A stretch of 64,000 bases of DNA from Aporrectodea caliginosa (taxonomy: Eukaryota; Annelida; Clitellata; Crassiclitellata; Lumbricidae), in NCBI GenBank assembly GCA_020284085.1, contig JACEVL010000413.1, positions 62,001 through 126,000 on the forward strand, given 5' to 3'. Below, piece after piece: positions 21,261-33,570 of this stretch. Position numbers and translations under genes: made by a program. The notes under the pieces are model-generated. The model did no database searches and was not told the DNA's origin. It saw nothing but the letters and a program-made list of their open reading frames with translations. The first letter of the stretch is position 1. Each line of letters opens with the position of its first letter.

Positions 21261-21715
21261 TCCTTAATTAGAACGACATTCATAGCGCCCACAGTGGCAT
21301 GATGTGGGAAAAACTGTAGGCACAATCGTAGGTCCCACAGTCACACAGTGTGGGCAAACTGTAGGTAAAACCGTAGGTCCCGAACAGGGCGATGATTTGC
21401 CACTAGCGGTACTATAAACGCCGACGCTGGGTGCAGTGACATCTTGCCCGCGCCGGTCTGCCTTGGGCCTTCCAGCTAACCCCTTAGAGCGCAGCCTGCG
21501 CACCGCTTAGGGCTTGATGAGGTAAAGACGATAAATGCCATCCCCGCAGGGGTCGCTCATCCGTTCCCTCACGGGTCCACATGCGCTGGCCTGTGAAGTA
21601 TGGACGGGCGTTGCCCGTTCTCAGACCCTCTGGGCTGGCGATGGTATTACGCCGTGGGCAAGCAACATCGGCGGTATGTGGGTCCGGCAGGGTGTGGCTG
21701 TCTGGGTATCATTAT
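21261..21715. other. GC-rich repeat-like block ending at (ATT)n
   Basis: This block is clearly more GC-rich than its surroundings, with internal repetition (GTAGGTCCCACAGTCACACA, GTAGGTCCCGAACAGG). Its right edge runs straight into the (ATT)n tract at 21716. It may be the 3' end of a second, plus-strand element that also targets ATT repeats. I cannot identify a protein in it. Confidence 0.35.
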
Positions 21716-21877
<162 letters not shown>

Positions 21878-21889
21878 AAATTTAGCAAT

Positions 21890-22343
21890 TTAGCATGGTA
21901 AGGTCGAGGAATAACAGATGGCGTTCCCGCGTTGGACAGCTACCGAGAGTCTTTGGAATAGATAGTTTGTTTCGAGGGTGTCATGGGTTGCATCCGTCAA
22001 CCTTCGTCCAAGCTCCAACACAAAATTCAATCCTTCTGAGCCCCAAGCACCGCTGGACTCTAGTGCTACCGCCACGAAAGCATGTGTTCGGGTGATTGTG
22101 GCGTATTTCAATCTCTTGGCGGCGGCTGCCCGGTTTGCGGCCTCACCCGCTTCGGTTGATGTTGTTGCCAGATGTGACTTTGCGAATGTGTCCGAAACTG
22201 TTACATCCCAATTGAGGCATCTTCCGCATGACCACGGGATGAGTGTCACGCCGTCCGGTCGTTTACCATCCTCTCAGATGAGGCCCAACGGTTCTTTCTG
22301 AGAAGGGATGTTCTCTCTGCCAAAGGATCTCCATATGATGTCG

Positions 22344-22345
<2 letters not shown>
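21890..22345 (-). pseudogene. RLE-type LINE, last ~150 codons, truncated copy
   Basis: The minus strand begins in NDIIWRSF at 22345, has a stop within the KEP.GLI..DGKRPDGVT region, then encodes CGRCLNWDVTVSDTFAKS with the RLE Asp, and VALESSGAW, FVLELGRRLTDAT, ETNYLFQRLSVAVQRGNA. It is clearly related to, but diverged from, the C-terminus of the 9579-12533 protein, so it is a different element or old copy. Both edges abut ATT tracts (22347 and 21877), which shows insertion in, or flanking duplication of, that microsatellite. 5' truncation is the usual result of incomplete reverse transcription. Confidence 0.85.
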
Positions 22346-22346
<1 letters not shown>

Positions 22347-22436
<90 letters not shown>

Positions 22437-22455
22437 TTATAATATTTATTATTAT
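22347..22455. repeat. (ATT)n microsatellite
   Basis: About 30 units, between the truncated RLE LINE and the right copy of the segmental duplication. Confidence 0.95.
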
Positions 22456-22474
22456 AATAAGTCGCTAGAAATGC

Positions 22475-25400
22475 CTGTAACATGCCGTGAAATACCTGTA
22501 ATTTCTTTCTATGTATCTCTATTACAAAGTCCCAATGTCTACAAAACAAGACAAATGAAAACTAAGCAATCCTCGTAAACGATAATTGCCTAGGTTAACA
22601 TCACTGTAGAGAAAATTGTGTTTAGTTAACATCCCTATGCCTATGTATACTATCATCGCCATTTAAGTCTTACCACTGTTAGGCTACATTAGCAGTTAAT
22701 AATAATAATAACAAATAATAATAACAGTGACGATTTATATGGCGCCGTAACACAGCCATGCCGTTACAAGGGTGCCTTGCAGTCAACTAACAGCAGGGTA
22801 GGCCTGAAGTTATTCATTATGGTCTTTGCTGACCCTCGTAAATTGCAACTTTTGTTTTGCATATCTTGCGAGCGCATCGATTTGTATAAAACGACATTTA
22901 TGGCTATCTTCAAACTTAAACGTTACGTAGTTTGCATCAAGACTTTAGCCAAAGCAAACCGACAATACCATTGTCACTCATCACTGCTAAAGCGGTTTGG
23001 CATAACTAAGTATTTTAGGCCTAGTTGTGGATCGTCGATCGCTCAATGTTTATGCGTCACTGGAAATTAACAGATCAATTTTCCAAGGGCTTCGCTTTTA
23101 CTTTCGATTTCAAATCTTTATTTGCAAGACTAACCAATTCAATTAATTTAAATTTATCGATCACATTTTAGGATCTATTGACGGCAGAAGAATTCAATTG
23201 CAAGTGTTCTCAACCATCGTAAAAGCCTGAATTGATTTGTAATTTTCCTCTTGCGTTTAACTATATCGTCATAATAATTATAATTGGCTAACCTATGACG
23301 GCCCCACCCATGGCATCGGAGCAACACTGCATTAATTTGCAAAATTCTATCGCAACTAGTTTAAACTCTAAAAATCACAGCAGAATATGTGAGCGATAAC
23401 CAGCGATGAAATCATTAGACAATAGTTATTTCATAAGTAGGCCTACAAACATATGAACGTTGTCTTACGCTCTGTCCTCTCCTAAAGAAGTCTTTTGACG
23501 TGAAGAATAACATGCAAATGACAGCGCGACCCAATTACGGTTGAGTGGATCGGTGGCTATTTTTGCTTTGACTGGCATCCTGCGCTATGCTGCCTATGCA
23601 TACTGAGTCTGATGGACTTCAGCAGAGGCCTCTTCACAGCTTAACCTTCGCAGGACCAAGCGGGGTAAATAATTACCCCAGGCCCCAGGGTATTTGGATG
23701 TTGATTGCGGAGCCACTGTGGGGAGTTATAGTTTGACGTTTCATGTGTTTACAAGTTAATACCCCAGACATATTCTGACAGCATAACTACCTTGATGTCA
23801 TGTTGTGGGGAAAAGATATTTGAGTCCAAAGTGTCATGGGGTAAACATTTACCCCGCTTGGTCCTCGACGTCGTTATTTTTAGTGGCAATAATGTGTGAG
23901 TGTTATTTTTCAAGATGGCGGTCAATATGGCGCCAAAACACAAAAATTTGTATATCTCAGCTCATATTTTGCTTTTGGCGGCCATAAATGGACGCCATCT
24001 TGGATAGTAACGCTTTCATACTATTGCCACTACGAGAAATCGATACGTTGATCTTGAATGTATTAAATTTGACACTTCGTTTGTTATGTTAGCTAAACTT
24101 AAAGCTGAAATATGCATGTTTTGTTTCTGCGGCCACATTGGTCGCCATCTTGGATAGAATCATCCCGACACTTTTGCTACTGCGAAAAAACGACTGTTTG
24201 ACCTTGAAATTATAATATTTGACACTTCATTTGCTATCGTAGCTTACCTATCAGCTAAGATATTTATATTTGTGCACACTATAATAATTGGCACTGCGAG
24301 AAATGGATTCCTTGATCTTGAAACTATTAAATTTGACACTTTATTTCTTACGGTAGCTTAGGCCTACCTATGAGGTTAGACATAGATATTTTGTTTTGGC
24401 GGCCATATTGGCCGCCATTTTGGATAGTATCAATCTAACGCTATTGCAACTACGAGAAATCGATTTCTTGATCTTGAAACTATTAAATTTGATACTTCAT
24501 TTGTTATTGTAGCTTATTTTGATCTGAGATATACAACTTTTTGTGTCTTGGCGGCCATCTTGTCCGCCATCTTGGATAGTAGCATTCCCACACTATTGCT
24601 ATTATGAAAAATCGATTGACTGACTGACCTTAAAATTATTAAATTCGACGCTTCATTTGTTACTGTAGCTTGCCTATGAGCTGAGATATGCATTTTGTGT
24701 GTTATGGTGGCCATATTGGCCGCCATCTTGGAAAATATCACTCGCACACTATTGGCACTGCAATAATTCGATTCGGTGACCTTGAAACTATATAGTTAGA
24801 CACTAATAGTGTTTGCTGGTGGGACAACACTTGCTCTATTTGTTATGGTAACCTACCTCTAAGCTGAGATAGACATTCATTTGTTTAAGCGGCCATATTG
24901 GCCGCCATCTTGGAAAGTAACACTCCCACACTATTGGCACTACGAAAAATGGTATCCTTGGCCTTGAAACTATTAAGTTCGACACTTCATTTGTTGTTGT
25001 AGCTTGCTTATGAGCTGAGATATGCATTTTGTGTTTTATGGCAGCCATATTGGCCACCATCTTGGTGAGTAACACTCGCACACTATTGGCACTGCAATAA
25101 ATCGTGTCGGTGACCTTGAATCTATTTAATTAGACACTCTATTTGTTATGGTAACTTAACTATGAGCTGAGATATACATTTTTGTGTGTTTTGGCGGCCA
25201 TCTTGGCCGCCATCTTGGAAAGTAACACTTGCACCCTATTGGCACTACAAGAAATGGATTCCTTGACCTTGACAGTATTAAATTCGATACTTCATTTTGT
25301 TATTGTAGCTTACCTGTGAGCTTAGATATTAAAAATTTTGGTGGGGTAAAAAATTACTCCGCTTGGACCTCGACGTATCGTAAAATGTTTTGGTCTTGCG

Positions 25401-25830
25401 AAGGTTAATAGAGAGAAATAGGTGAACGGCAGATAATTACACTTTTCTGAGGATTGATTAGCACGTTAGCCTATGACTTGTCGTAATCGTAATCGTTAAC
25501 TCCATCGTCCTAAAGCGCTGCTCTAAAGCTAAGCTCGGAGCATCAGCTTATTCACGAGCGCCTATTCATGATGTCGTATAGGGAGCTTACTGTGACTTTT
25601 AATAGTAAACGAGTTGTCCAGTGCTGCATAATTCAGTTGAAACATAAAACGACTCATTTCACAATGCATTTTTTTCAAAGAGATTATACACAACATGGCA
25701 ACATAAAAATGAGTCGCCTTGACAGATTATTAGTAGCCTAAGTCAACGGCGCAGATAACAAGGGCGCTATATTAAGCGAAAGACAGACAGACGGACAGAG
25801 AGTCAGAGACAGACAGACACACAGAAGTAA
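22475..25830 (+). repeat. Segmental duplication, right copy, block 1
   Basis: Matches 13285-14935. It is interrupted by the TTAA-flanked element at 23645-25404 and by small indels. No gene supported. Confidence 0.85.
23645..25404. mobile_element. piggyBac-type non-autonomous element carrying satellite
   Basis: Flanked by TTAA at 23641-23644 and 25405-25408. Ends CCTTCGCAGGACCAAGCGG and TTTTGGTCTTGCGAAGG are inverted. The empty site is seen in the left duplication copy near 14400. Inside is a sub-terminal inverted pair (GGGGTAAA.ATTACCCC) and from ~23960 to 25330 about eight units of a ~155-bp satellite with the block GGCCGCCATCTTGGAAAGTA, then CACTATTGGCACTAC, TGACCTTGAAACTATTAAAT and GAGCTGAGATATGCATTTTG. 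No transposase; a piggyBac transposase elsewhere would mobilise it (inferred from TTAA). Confidence 0.85.
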
Positions 25831-25869
25831 TAATAAAAAATTAACGCATTCATTACAGGGCAATGAGAA

Positions 25870-26055
25870 AAATTATTTCGATCAATCCAGCATCTATTTC
25901 AACACAGGAATGTTTTCATCAATCCCACTTCTATTTCGTAAAACAGTTTTTTTCATCAATCCAGCTTCCATTTTAAAGTTACAACATCAAATAACTTAGT
26001 AGACGAAATGTCGTTCGACGAAATGTCGCTCGACGAAGTGTCGTTCGACGAGTTG
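25870..26055. mobile_element. Fragment: TCATCAATCC units joined to palindrome array
   Basis: Three minisatellite units (CATCAATCCAGCATCTATTT and relatives) are followed by ACATCAAATAACTTAGTAGA and then the palindromic array CGACGAAATGTCGTT at 25983-26052. The ACATCAAATAACTT piece is shared with the 1779 MITE (ATATCAAATAACTTTGTCGA), so two tandem families meet at a MITE remnant. Confidence 0.65.
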
Positions 26056-26288
26056 TCGTGACACCGTTGGTTGGCAAGTTTACTAATTATTATATTTCTA
26101 GTTATCTAAACATGGCTTATTTGCGTGGCTGACCTCTTCATGAAATTTAATATCCCCTCGGCTAGCGTAGAGAGCTCTGTTAGTAGACCAGTCTATTAAA
26201 TGTCCAATGACAATAATTTGAACAGCACTTGAGAAAATAAAAGCAATAATTGGCGCTACAGTGAATAAACAGTCAAATTTCATACATG

Positions 26289-27121
26289 TATCACACAGTC
26301 CAAAATACTATATAGGTTTTGGAAGGTAATGTAAAGTAACTTAGCTTTACATAGTCAGTGAGCATAACCTACTGACCGCAGACATAATTATACCAGTAAT
26401 AGAATCAGCAAGTCATGGCGCCTACAGAGATAGGATCCGAAATAAGAGGACATGTAATAAGTTTCGATGAAGGAGTTATTATACTGTAATCTACCATCGA
26501 CTTCTAAAGAGCGCCGGTCTACCGCTTCAAGAATTTCATATAATTCCAGGAAGATAATGGATGGATCCCATATGTTAGATTCCAGAATCTTCCGGGAAGG
26601 TACCGCCCTCATTTTAAGGAGATAGTTTATAGGTTAGTATAAGTAGGTAGGCCTAAGGTTTGACTGAGACCACACCTTCCAGTGGCCGATGTAATGTCAA
26701 TCTAGGGATCCAAGGTAGATGTCCGACAGTTTGACTGACCAATCACGACTATACCTTTACCAAGAGCTTCCGACTGACTGTGGATAAGAAGCAGTGTAGA
26801 GAGAGTTCTGGTATGAGTGGTTCAGGCAGATACGTCAGCAGCTTAGACTGAGCATTCTGTATTAGACTGTCATGTCTAGTGTTCAGTAGACACTAGGCTT
26901 TCGTCTTAAGAAATCTAGAATAAGGGTTATTGAAGTTGGTGCAATCATCTTAGTCATCTCATCGTCGTCGCTATAGCAGTCGTGTGTACAATCGAACTGT
27001 TACTCATCAAGAGACATTCTACAGAGAACGCAATAAAGAAATGTTATACAGAAGAATCAGACTTAATAGATAGGCATATAGACAACCTATCCGATAGATA
27101 GCGAAGTATAGCTGTCTGATA
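26289..27121 (+). repeat. 5' LTR
   Basis: 833 bp. Contains a 74-codon minus-strand open frame (26388-26612) that is repeated in the other LTR; its conservation simply follows from LTR identity. AATAAA occurs at ~27033. Confidence 0.9.
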
Positions 27122-29484
27122 GATGGTGTGAGAACCAGTTTCGTTCCGCCGTTTACCTCTCAAGCCAAGCGAGTTCCTCATTGCAACGACGTTCAACCGA
27201 GATGAGATACGTGCTACAGATTCGAAACCAACTCAACGAACTTCCATTCTTAACTTCTTAAGACGATGCCGTTCCATCAGCACAGAAGATGATCAACCAA
27301 CCAATCAAGTCTTCTGCGCAGCTGTTGGTACATTTCAACTTTCGCTCGACAGCAAGAAACCAGATGCCGGTCAACTTCATCTTCTGCCGGACCATCCAAC
27401 CGTTCCATGATGTCTGCATCCTATCAGCGACTACTGCTCACTCTTCCTATACGTATCCACTACTCCTTCGATCTGCGAGACAAGGTGCCATAATGCAACT
27501 GGCCAATTCATCGTGCAACGCCGTTGTCTTCTCATCGAATGTCGTGGATCTCTACGGCTTCTCTAACGTCTCAATGGTAATGAATGCCACTTCATTATAA
27601 TCGTTCATTTGAATCATTTTACGGTCATATAACAGTACGATATTTAGCTCTACATGTTTCTATCTATTCACTCATCTATCCTTAATTTCGCAACAGACTT
27701 TCGAATGTAACTAAGCAAGTTTCGTTTGGGCAACTTTGTAACTTCCATTTTAACATATAGCAAGTGTGAACAACTAAGTTAATTGTGTATATCTAGAGTT
27801 ATATATGTAGAAGAGTTTGGGTCTATTTTACCAGCTGTTTTCAGCAGTAGACATTTGATTTAGTAGAATGTTTAGCATTTCAATATCTTAGAAGCGGACA
27901 CATTATTTCAGACATTTATCTGTCAGCCTTCAATTGAAGCATATCAGATAAGGCTCTTCGATGTAGTTTGGATGCTTGCAGTAATAACGAACAGCATGCC
28001 TTATTTCTTGCACATGTATCTAAACTGAGATATCGCTTGATGGAAAGGAGATTATCTATACGCTGACTTAGCATACACAGCAGATAACAGCTGCAGATCT
28101 AACGCTGGATTGGTATATTATTATGTACAGCTGCATAGACTGTATCAGGGCATTCTAACGGACCCTATAGAGTACAGACCGGTTATGGAAAGAGTTTATC
28201 TAGACTGCATATATAGGTCAACGTATTCGTATCGGCTTGTTACGAGTTACTGAGTAAATGAGTTTCTGACCACGTTCAGTTTACAAAAATCAGGTGTCTG
28301 ATTCAGTGTTGAGATGTCAAGCTTTCGAGTGTGAACCGAGATTTATATTGCGCTATCGCGGGACGTGTTATTCCCCGGATCAGCAACGTTCAGTAGAGCT
28401 ATCACGGGACGTGTTTCCCCGGATCAGCCACGAGTTTGAAGCCGTGCCAGGCAAAGCGCACGCAGCGTATTGAGGTTCAAGACAGTGTCTTACGAGTTTA
28501 TTCGAAGTTTTTATATTTTTTTAAGTGTCACATGAGTGAGGTTGCAGCAAAATGCTATGTCATATACGATTGGTAGTGTGAACGATCGTGCAAGAGTTCA
28601 TTGCACTTAACGAATTAACAGGCTATGATGACGTTTCCATAGACCTAAGTGAAGTAACGAAGTAAGTTCCAACATCGCAGTCAGTAAGATTCAACTATGC
28701 CAGAGCACAACGCAGCTTATATAATGCGAGTCATGCAGTCAGCAAGTTGTTTTCAGCGGGTCACGCAATCAGCTAAAATCAGCGATTCAGCATACAGTCT
28801 GATACGAGTTTTGCAGGAGCACATGAGATAGAGATACAAAAGCAAAACACAGGCTTGTTTCCTGCATTAGCTATCTTTACATTTTAGTATTCAGTGTGTT
28901 GTTTCAAGCGTTTGACTTGTTTTGAGCCTACTTCAATGTTTGCTTTCTTGCATGATATTATATATGTGTGTTTCTTTGTAATGTTTCATGTAACGCTATG
29001 ATGGAATGACCGAACGAGCTGAGACACAAAGGCAAAGCTCTTCGCCATTCACGCTGTCAATGTTACACAAGAACAGCGTCTTGCTCGTCTCAGTGCAAGG
29101 TCATCGGAGCAGAACATTACGAAAGACGTGATGCGAACTCTGTTGTCAGAAATACAGTCACGTCGTTTCACATCTGATTCCACTATGTTACCGTCATAGC
29201 CATATTTTACTAGATTTTAGTGTGTACTTCTATGATTAGGCTTTATAACTGTAATTATCTACAAGACACTAACTGTGCAGAACATGTCTTCCATGGAGCA
29301 AGCTTGCAACTCCATAGGACAGTTTGGACATTCTATAGCTGACTATCATTCTCATTTCATAATCACTAGCATATCGTAGGCAGATACTACTGTATTCATT
29401 TGTGCCTAACTTCTTTAGCTCCTACATTTAGGAAGTCACGTCTGTCGAACGAGGACGTTCGCACTTCTTGAAAATCGGAAGGAG

Positions 29485-30313
29485 TATCACACAGTCCAAA
29501 ATAGTATATAGGTTTTGGAAGGTAATGTAAAGTAACTTAGCTTTACATAGTCAGTGAGCATAACCTACTGACCGCAGACATATACCAGTAATAGAATCAG
29601 CAAGTCATGGCGCCTACAGAGATAGGATCCGAAATAAGAGGACATGTAATAAGTTTCGATGAAGGAGTTATTATACTGTAATCTACCATCGACTTCTAAA
29701 GAGCGCCGGTCTACCGCTTCAAGAATTTCATATAATTCCAGGAAGATAATGGATGGATCCCATATGTTAGATTCCAGAATCTTCCGGGAAGGTACCGCCA
29801 TCATTTTAAGGAGATAGTTTATAGGTTAGTATAAGTAGGTAGGCCTAAGGTTTGACTGAGACCACACCTTCCAGTGGCCGATGTAATGTCAATCTAGGGA
29901 TCCAAGGTAGATGTCCGACAGTTTGACTGACCAATCACGACTATACCTTTACCAAGAGCTTCCGACTGACTGTGGATAAGAAGCAGTGTAGAGAGAGTTC
30001 TGGTATGAGTGGTTCAGGCAGATACGTCAGCAGCTTAGACTGAGCATTCTGTATTAGACTGTCATGTCTAGTGTTCAGTAGACACTAGGCTTTCGTCTTA
30101 AGAAATCTAGAATAAGGGTTCTTGAAGTTGGTGCAATCATCTTAGTCATCTCATCGTCGTCGCTATAGCAGTCGTGTGTACAATCGAACTGTTACTCATC
30201 AAGAGACATTCTACAGAGAACGCAATAAAGAAATGTTATACAGAAGAATCAGACTTAATAGATAGGCATATAGACAACCTATCCGATAGATAGCGAAGTA
30301 TAGCTGTCTGATA
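29485..30313 (+). repeat. 3' LTR
   Basis: 829 bp, near-identical to the 5' LTR; a 4-bp difference (ATAATTATACC versus ATATACC) accounts for the length change. Confidence 0.9.
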
Positions 30314-30902
30314 CATGTATCGTTGCCCTCGATGTTTGGAATTGAAATAGGCCTACTGCAGCTGTTTACAAGTTTTACAACGACTGTCTTTGTTTTCAGT
30401 TTTGGTTCTATATTTCATATGACAACGCGGATGTATTGTATTGTTTTCAACTTAGCCTACATCTGGCCCAATGAACGACACTCATTGTTCTAGCCGTCGC
30501 AATAACTCTGAGAAATAAAATTCAGTGATCAAGCGCTTGTCTCTGAGCAGAGATTCTTATTTAAGAGAATTCTTAGAAACTGTCAGTTTCTAATCGAGTC
30601 ATGTGACCCATTATTAATTTTGTGGACAGGACGACATTCAACGAGATTATGCTTCAAATCTAATAATTATATTAAAGTTATTGTTAAACAGATTTATTAT
30701 CATGCAGTCTCAACTGCGCGCTATTAGGCGGAATGTCCACTCCGGAAGAAATCTTCCGTTGCTTAGCGTTCGCTACGCTTCTCTCTCACAGTAGTTCCCA
30801 CCCATCCATCTTCTTCTTGATCCGCCTTTCCTCCACAATTCATTCCATTATTCCCTCCTTTTCTTCTTCCTATCCTCCTTTTCCTCTTCCTATCCTCATT
30901 TC

Positions 30903-31590
30903 CCCTCTTACCCTTGTCTTTGACTTCTTTACCAATTAATCATTTCTCCCTTTAATCTCTTCTTGTAGATCTGTTTCTTTCCTTTCTGCATCATTCACTT
31001 TCATCCCTGCCTACAGTCCGTTCTTGTCATCTATCCTGCCTTGCCTTTCTGACTCCATGCTTCCCTCCATTTCCATCTATCTCTTCTCTGCCACTGTCAA
31101 GCTGTCCTATTTACTCAATTGCTCCACTCCTTTTTCCATTTCCTATTTCTCTTTCGCCCTCCCTGTCATCCCTCTTTTTCTCCTTCAGTCATTCCACAAA
31201 CCCTCGTTGTTTGGTAACAGCTTATTAAGCCTACAGTGCAACTGCTTAACGGCCGAATAGACGCGATTATATTCACTTGCCATGAATTTAGAGAGGGGAG
31301 GACACAGATGAGATATTACAATGAGATCTATGTATCTGGGACAAAGGAGAAGGCCGCGGATCAGATTGCTCAGTTTGAGTATTTATTAGTTCATATGATT
31401 CCCAGTCACCCATCCATACAGCTAATCTTCTGAACTGCAGCCGATGCACAATGTAGGGTAATGTAATGGAACAAGACATTTATTAAACGCAAATTAAGAG
31501 TCTCATCCGCTGCAATATTATGTCGAGGTTAAGACGTTAAGGATTCAAAAACACGGATGTCTCTCGCAGTTCGTCTCCTGTGTCATATTT
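30903..31590. other. Pyrimidine-rich non-coding stretch
   Basis: Strong T/C bias on the plus strand to about 31200 (TTCCTCTTCCTATCC repeats at the left edge). Open frames here reflect composition and are not supported as genes. Confidence 0.4.
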
Positions 31591-31604
31591 GGAAAGTACG
31601 CTAT

Positions 31605-31835
31605 GAGGCCCGATAGCTGAATGGATGGAGCTATCGGAATGTAACGCATGGTCTACGGGTTAGAGCCTTAACTCAACTGTCACTGTTTAGGGACCTTGAG
31701 CAAGTCCTTCACTCGCAGTTGCTCAGCGCCATCGAGGTTCTGCAGTATGGTCGTGTGTGCACTGCTGAACTTTGTGAGAACGTGTAGCGTACATCTAGCG
31801 GGTTCTTACGCCCGCAACTTTAATGTAAATGACTC
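31605..31835 (+). repeat. SINE, family C
   Basis: Shares the body GGACCTTGAGCAAGTCCTTCACTCGCAG-like core (seen here as two blocks, GGGACCTTGAGCAAGTCCTT and CACTCGCAGTTGCTCA) with the SINE at 37535-37770. The head has an A-box-like TAGCTGAATGGATGGA. The GAGCAAG..CTTCAC core resembles conserved SINE central domains. Confidence 0.6.
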
Positions 31836-32033
31836 ATCATAAATAGTCTGTAGTCATAGGTTATAATTATAGCTATGAAAAGAATGCCAGACACTTTTTA
31901 CAGTTCATGAATTTTATATATTTATAAGAATGAAACTGATGTCCTTGTACAATCATGCAATCATTGCATGACGTGTCAAGCTGTAAACTATAGGCTAAAT
32001 ACTATTATAGTTATTCTACTTAACTAGCATCTC

Positions 32034-32884
32034 TTAATTTATTTCCAAAGTGAAAATTTCAAAACTTGAGGGACGAAGTCTGATAAGTTGTTTTCTCTTT
32101 CCGTCGTAATACAGTGCATTAAACTTATCAAGAAAGAAGCGGAAACTGAGTCTGGTTATTCGGGTTTGAGTGTTCAGGTCAATCAGATGGAAATGTCTAT
32201 TCTGCATGTCAACAACAACAAGATTATTGCTATCTACATCCAGAAACAATCGCATTTCCTCGTAGGAAAAATCTTCTTTAAGGAGAAATTGTTCGATTAT
32301 TTGACCACCTGTGCTTAGAACACTTATAATACTTTGCTCTTTAGAGCCACGAAACCATCTGGACATGGTTTTATAACCGTGGCTGACGATGAATTCTCCA
32401 TTCGGTTTCTGAATGGCATTCAATCGACCTATGAAGTTGTTTGAGATCGTAACACTTCGTAGAAGTTTGGCGTGTTGGTCGTAAATTTCCAAATGCTTCG
32501 GGTATTCAAAACTTCTCAGCAATAGTAGTTGATTATCAAAGGTTACTGATAAGCTGAAATAAAGGCCTATTTCCGAGAGCCAGCGATAAACTCTATTGTT
32601 ATCCATGTCTATCTTCCAGATGCATCGGCCAGCATGGTCACTAACATATATAGTTGTTGGGTTATCAATGCCATCCATGTCGTAAGTTGATAGGCCAGTA
32701 ATCTCTTCCACAATACTTATCAGTAGCAGGTCGTACGGATAGATATCCTCGTAAGCTCGTAATGTGACTTTAGGCTTACCATAAGGGTTGATACATAATA
32801 CGTAGATAAGGTTCTTTAGATTGATAACACTCCTGGGACTACAGAGAAGCGTGTCAAACTCTTTGAGTAAATGGATGTTGTACA
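32034..32884 (-). CDS. NHL/beta-propeller-like protein, terminal exon
   Basis: An acceptor (TTTTATTCATTGCAG) ends at 32885 and the exon continues in phase 1 to a TAA at 32034. The frame can be extended to an ATG at 32927, but that lies in the putative intron. About 283 residues show repeated strand-turn motifs of a propeller: NLIYVLCIN, TIYVSDHAGRCIWKIDMDNN, FSLSVTFDNQLLLL, LEIYDQHAKLLRSVTI, NAIQKPNGEFIVSHG, LFLDVDSNNLVVVD, FNALYYDGKRKQL. It is a full-length relative of the exon at 780-1696 but has no stop. The upstream exon is not certain; the signal-peptide exon at 35108-35171 is in compatible phase, so a secreted product is possible. Function is unknown; ligand or carbohydrate binding is only a guess. 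Confidence 0.6.
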
Positions 32885-32927
32885 CTGCAATGAATAAAAG
32901 TATTCTTTGAAGTGAAAATATTGACAT

Positions 32928-33570
32928 GAATATAAACTGAGACTGTGTTAGATGGATTGCGTGTGGGATTCGGATTCATGGGTGCCACGTCAAACTGTTT
33001 GTTATAAATCAATGAAACGTGTAAAGAAATGCCATTTTATTGCTGCAATAATCGTGCATCACCGCAATTTAAATCAGGGAGACAAATGACACCACAGAGG
33101 ACTGTAGGCCTAGTTCTAATCGCGGTGCAATATGCTACTGTAAAACTTTATTCATGATATGAAAAGAATTGTCGAGTTTCCATGATCTAACTTTATTTAT
33201 CAGTATGGAAATATAATGCCATCATAGCCTACTTCATGATATTAATTTGAATGGCATCTGCCTTATCCCCGCCAATTGCCGCAATACAGACAAAATCATA
33301 CGATGGCGAACAGATACCTAAGCCGTAATCAGATCAAAATACAAAAACACAAAGATTAAATCTCACAAGATGGTGGGTAAGCAGATCCCTAACTGGAAAT
33401 GGGTTAACCTAACAATATCAACGATTGTGCAGAGCGAAGAGATTAAGAAGATAGTAGTAAGAACTTAAATACAGGTCCCGAGAATCCTTTGTTCACCAAC
33501 ATCAGTCTGTACACTAACAACCACAATAATACCAGTAGCCCATTTTTCATTATATTGCTTTAAATAGCAC
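32928..33570. other. Intergenic or intronic stretch
   Basis: No coding sense on either strand. If the signal exon is spliced to the propeller exon, this is part of the intron. Confidence 0.4.

Larger units (their letters stand above)
26289..30313 (+). mobile_element. LTR element without coding capacity (LARD-like), young
   Basis: Two direct repeats, 26289-27121 (833 bp) and 29485-30313 (829 bp), differ at only a handful of positions by eye, so the insertion is recent. They start TATCACACAG and end CTGTCTGATA. The 4-bp target duplication CATG flanks the element (26285-26288, 30314-30317), and the empty site is present at ~18243. A purine-rich tract (GGAAGGAG) precedes the 3' LTR, and TGGTGTGAGAACC, a possible primer-binding site, begins two bases after the 5' LTR. 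The 2.36-kb interior has no gag or pol; the longest frame (27289-27600, 103 codons) is not recognisable. It must have been moved by another element's proteins. Its ends are not the usual TG..CA. Confidence 0.9.
26065..30902 (+). repeat. Segmental duplication, right copy, block 2
   Basis: Matches 18020-18812, split by the LTR element at 26289-30313. Confidence 0.85.

Noticed and set aside
26388..26612. Conserved 74-codon minus-strand protein found twice (also 29565-29804)
   Set aside because: Both copies are in the LTRs, whose near identity explains it; no independent sign of coding.
27289..27600. A gag-like gene in the LTR element interior
   Set aside because: The 103-codon frame has no CCHC knuckle or other gag feature.
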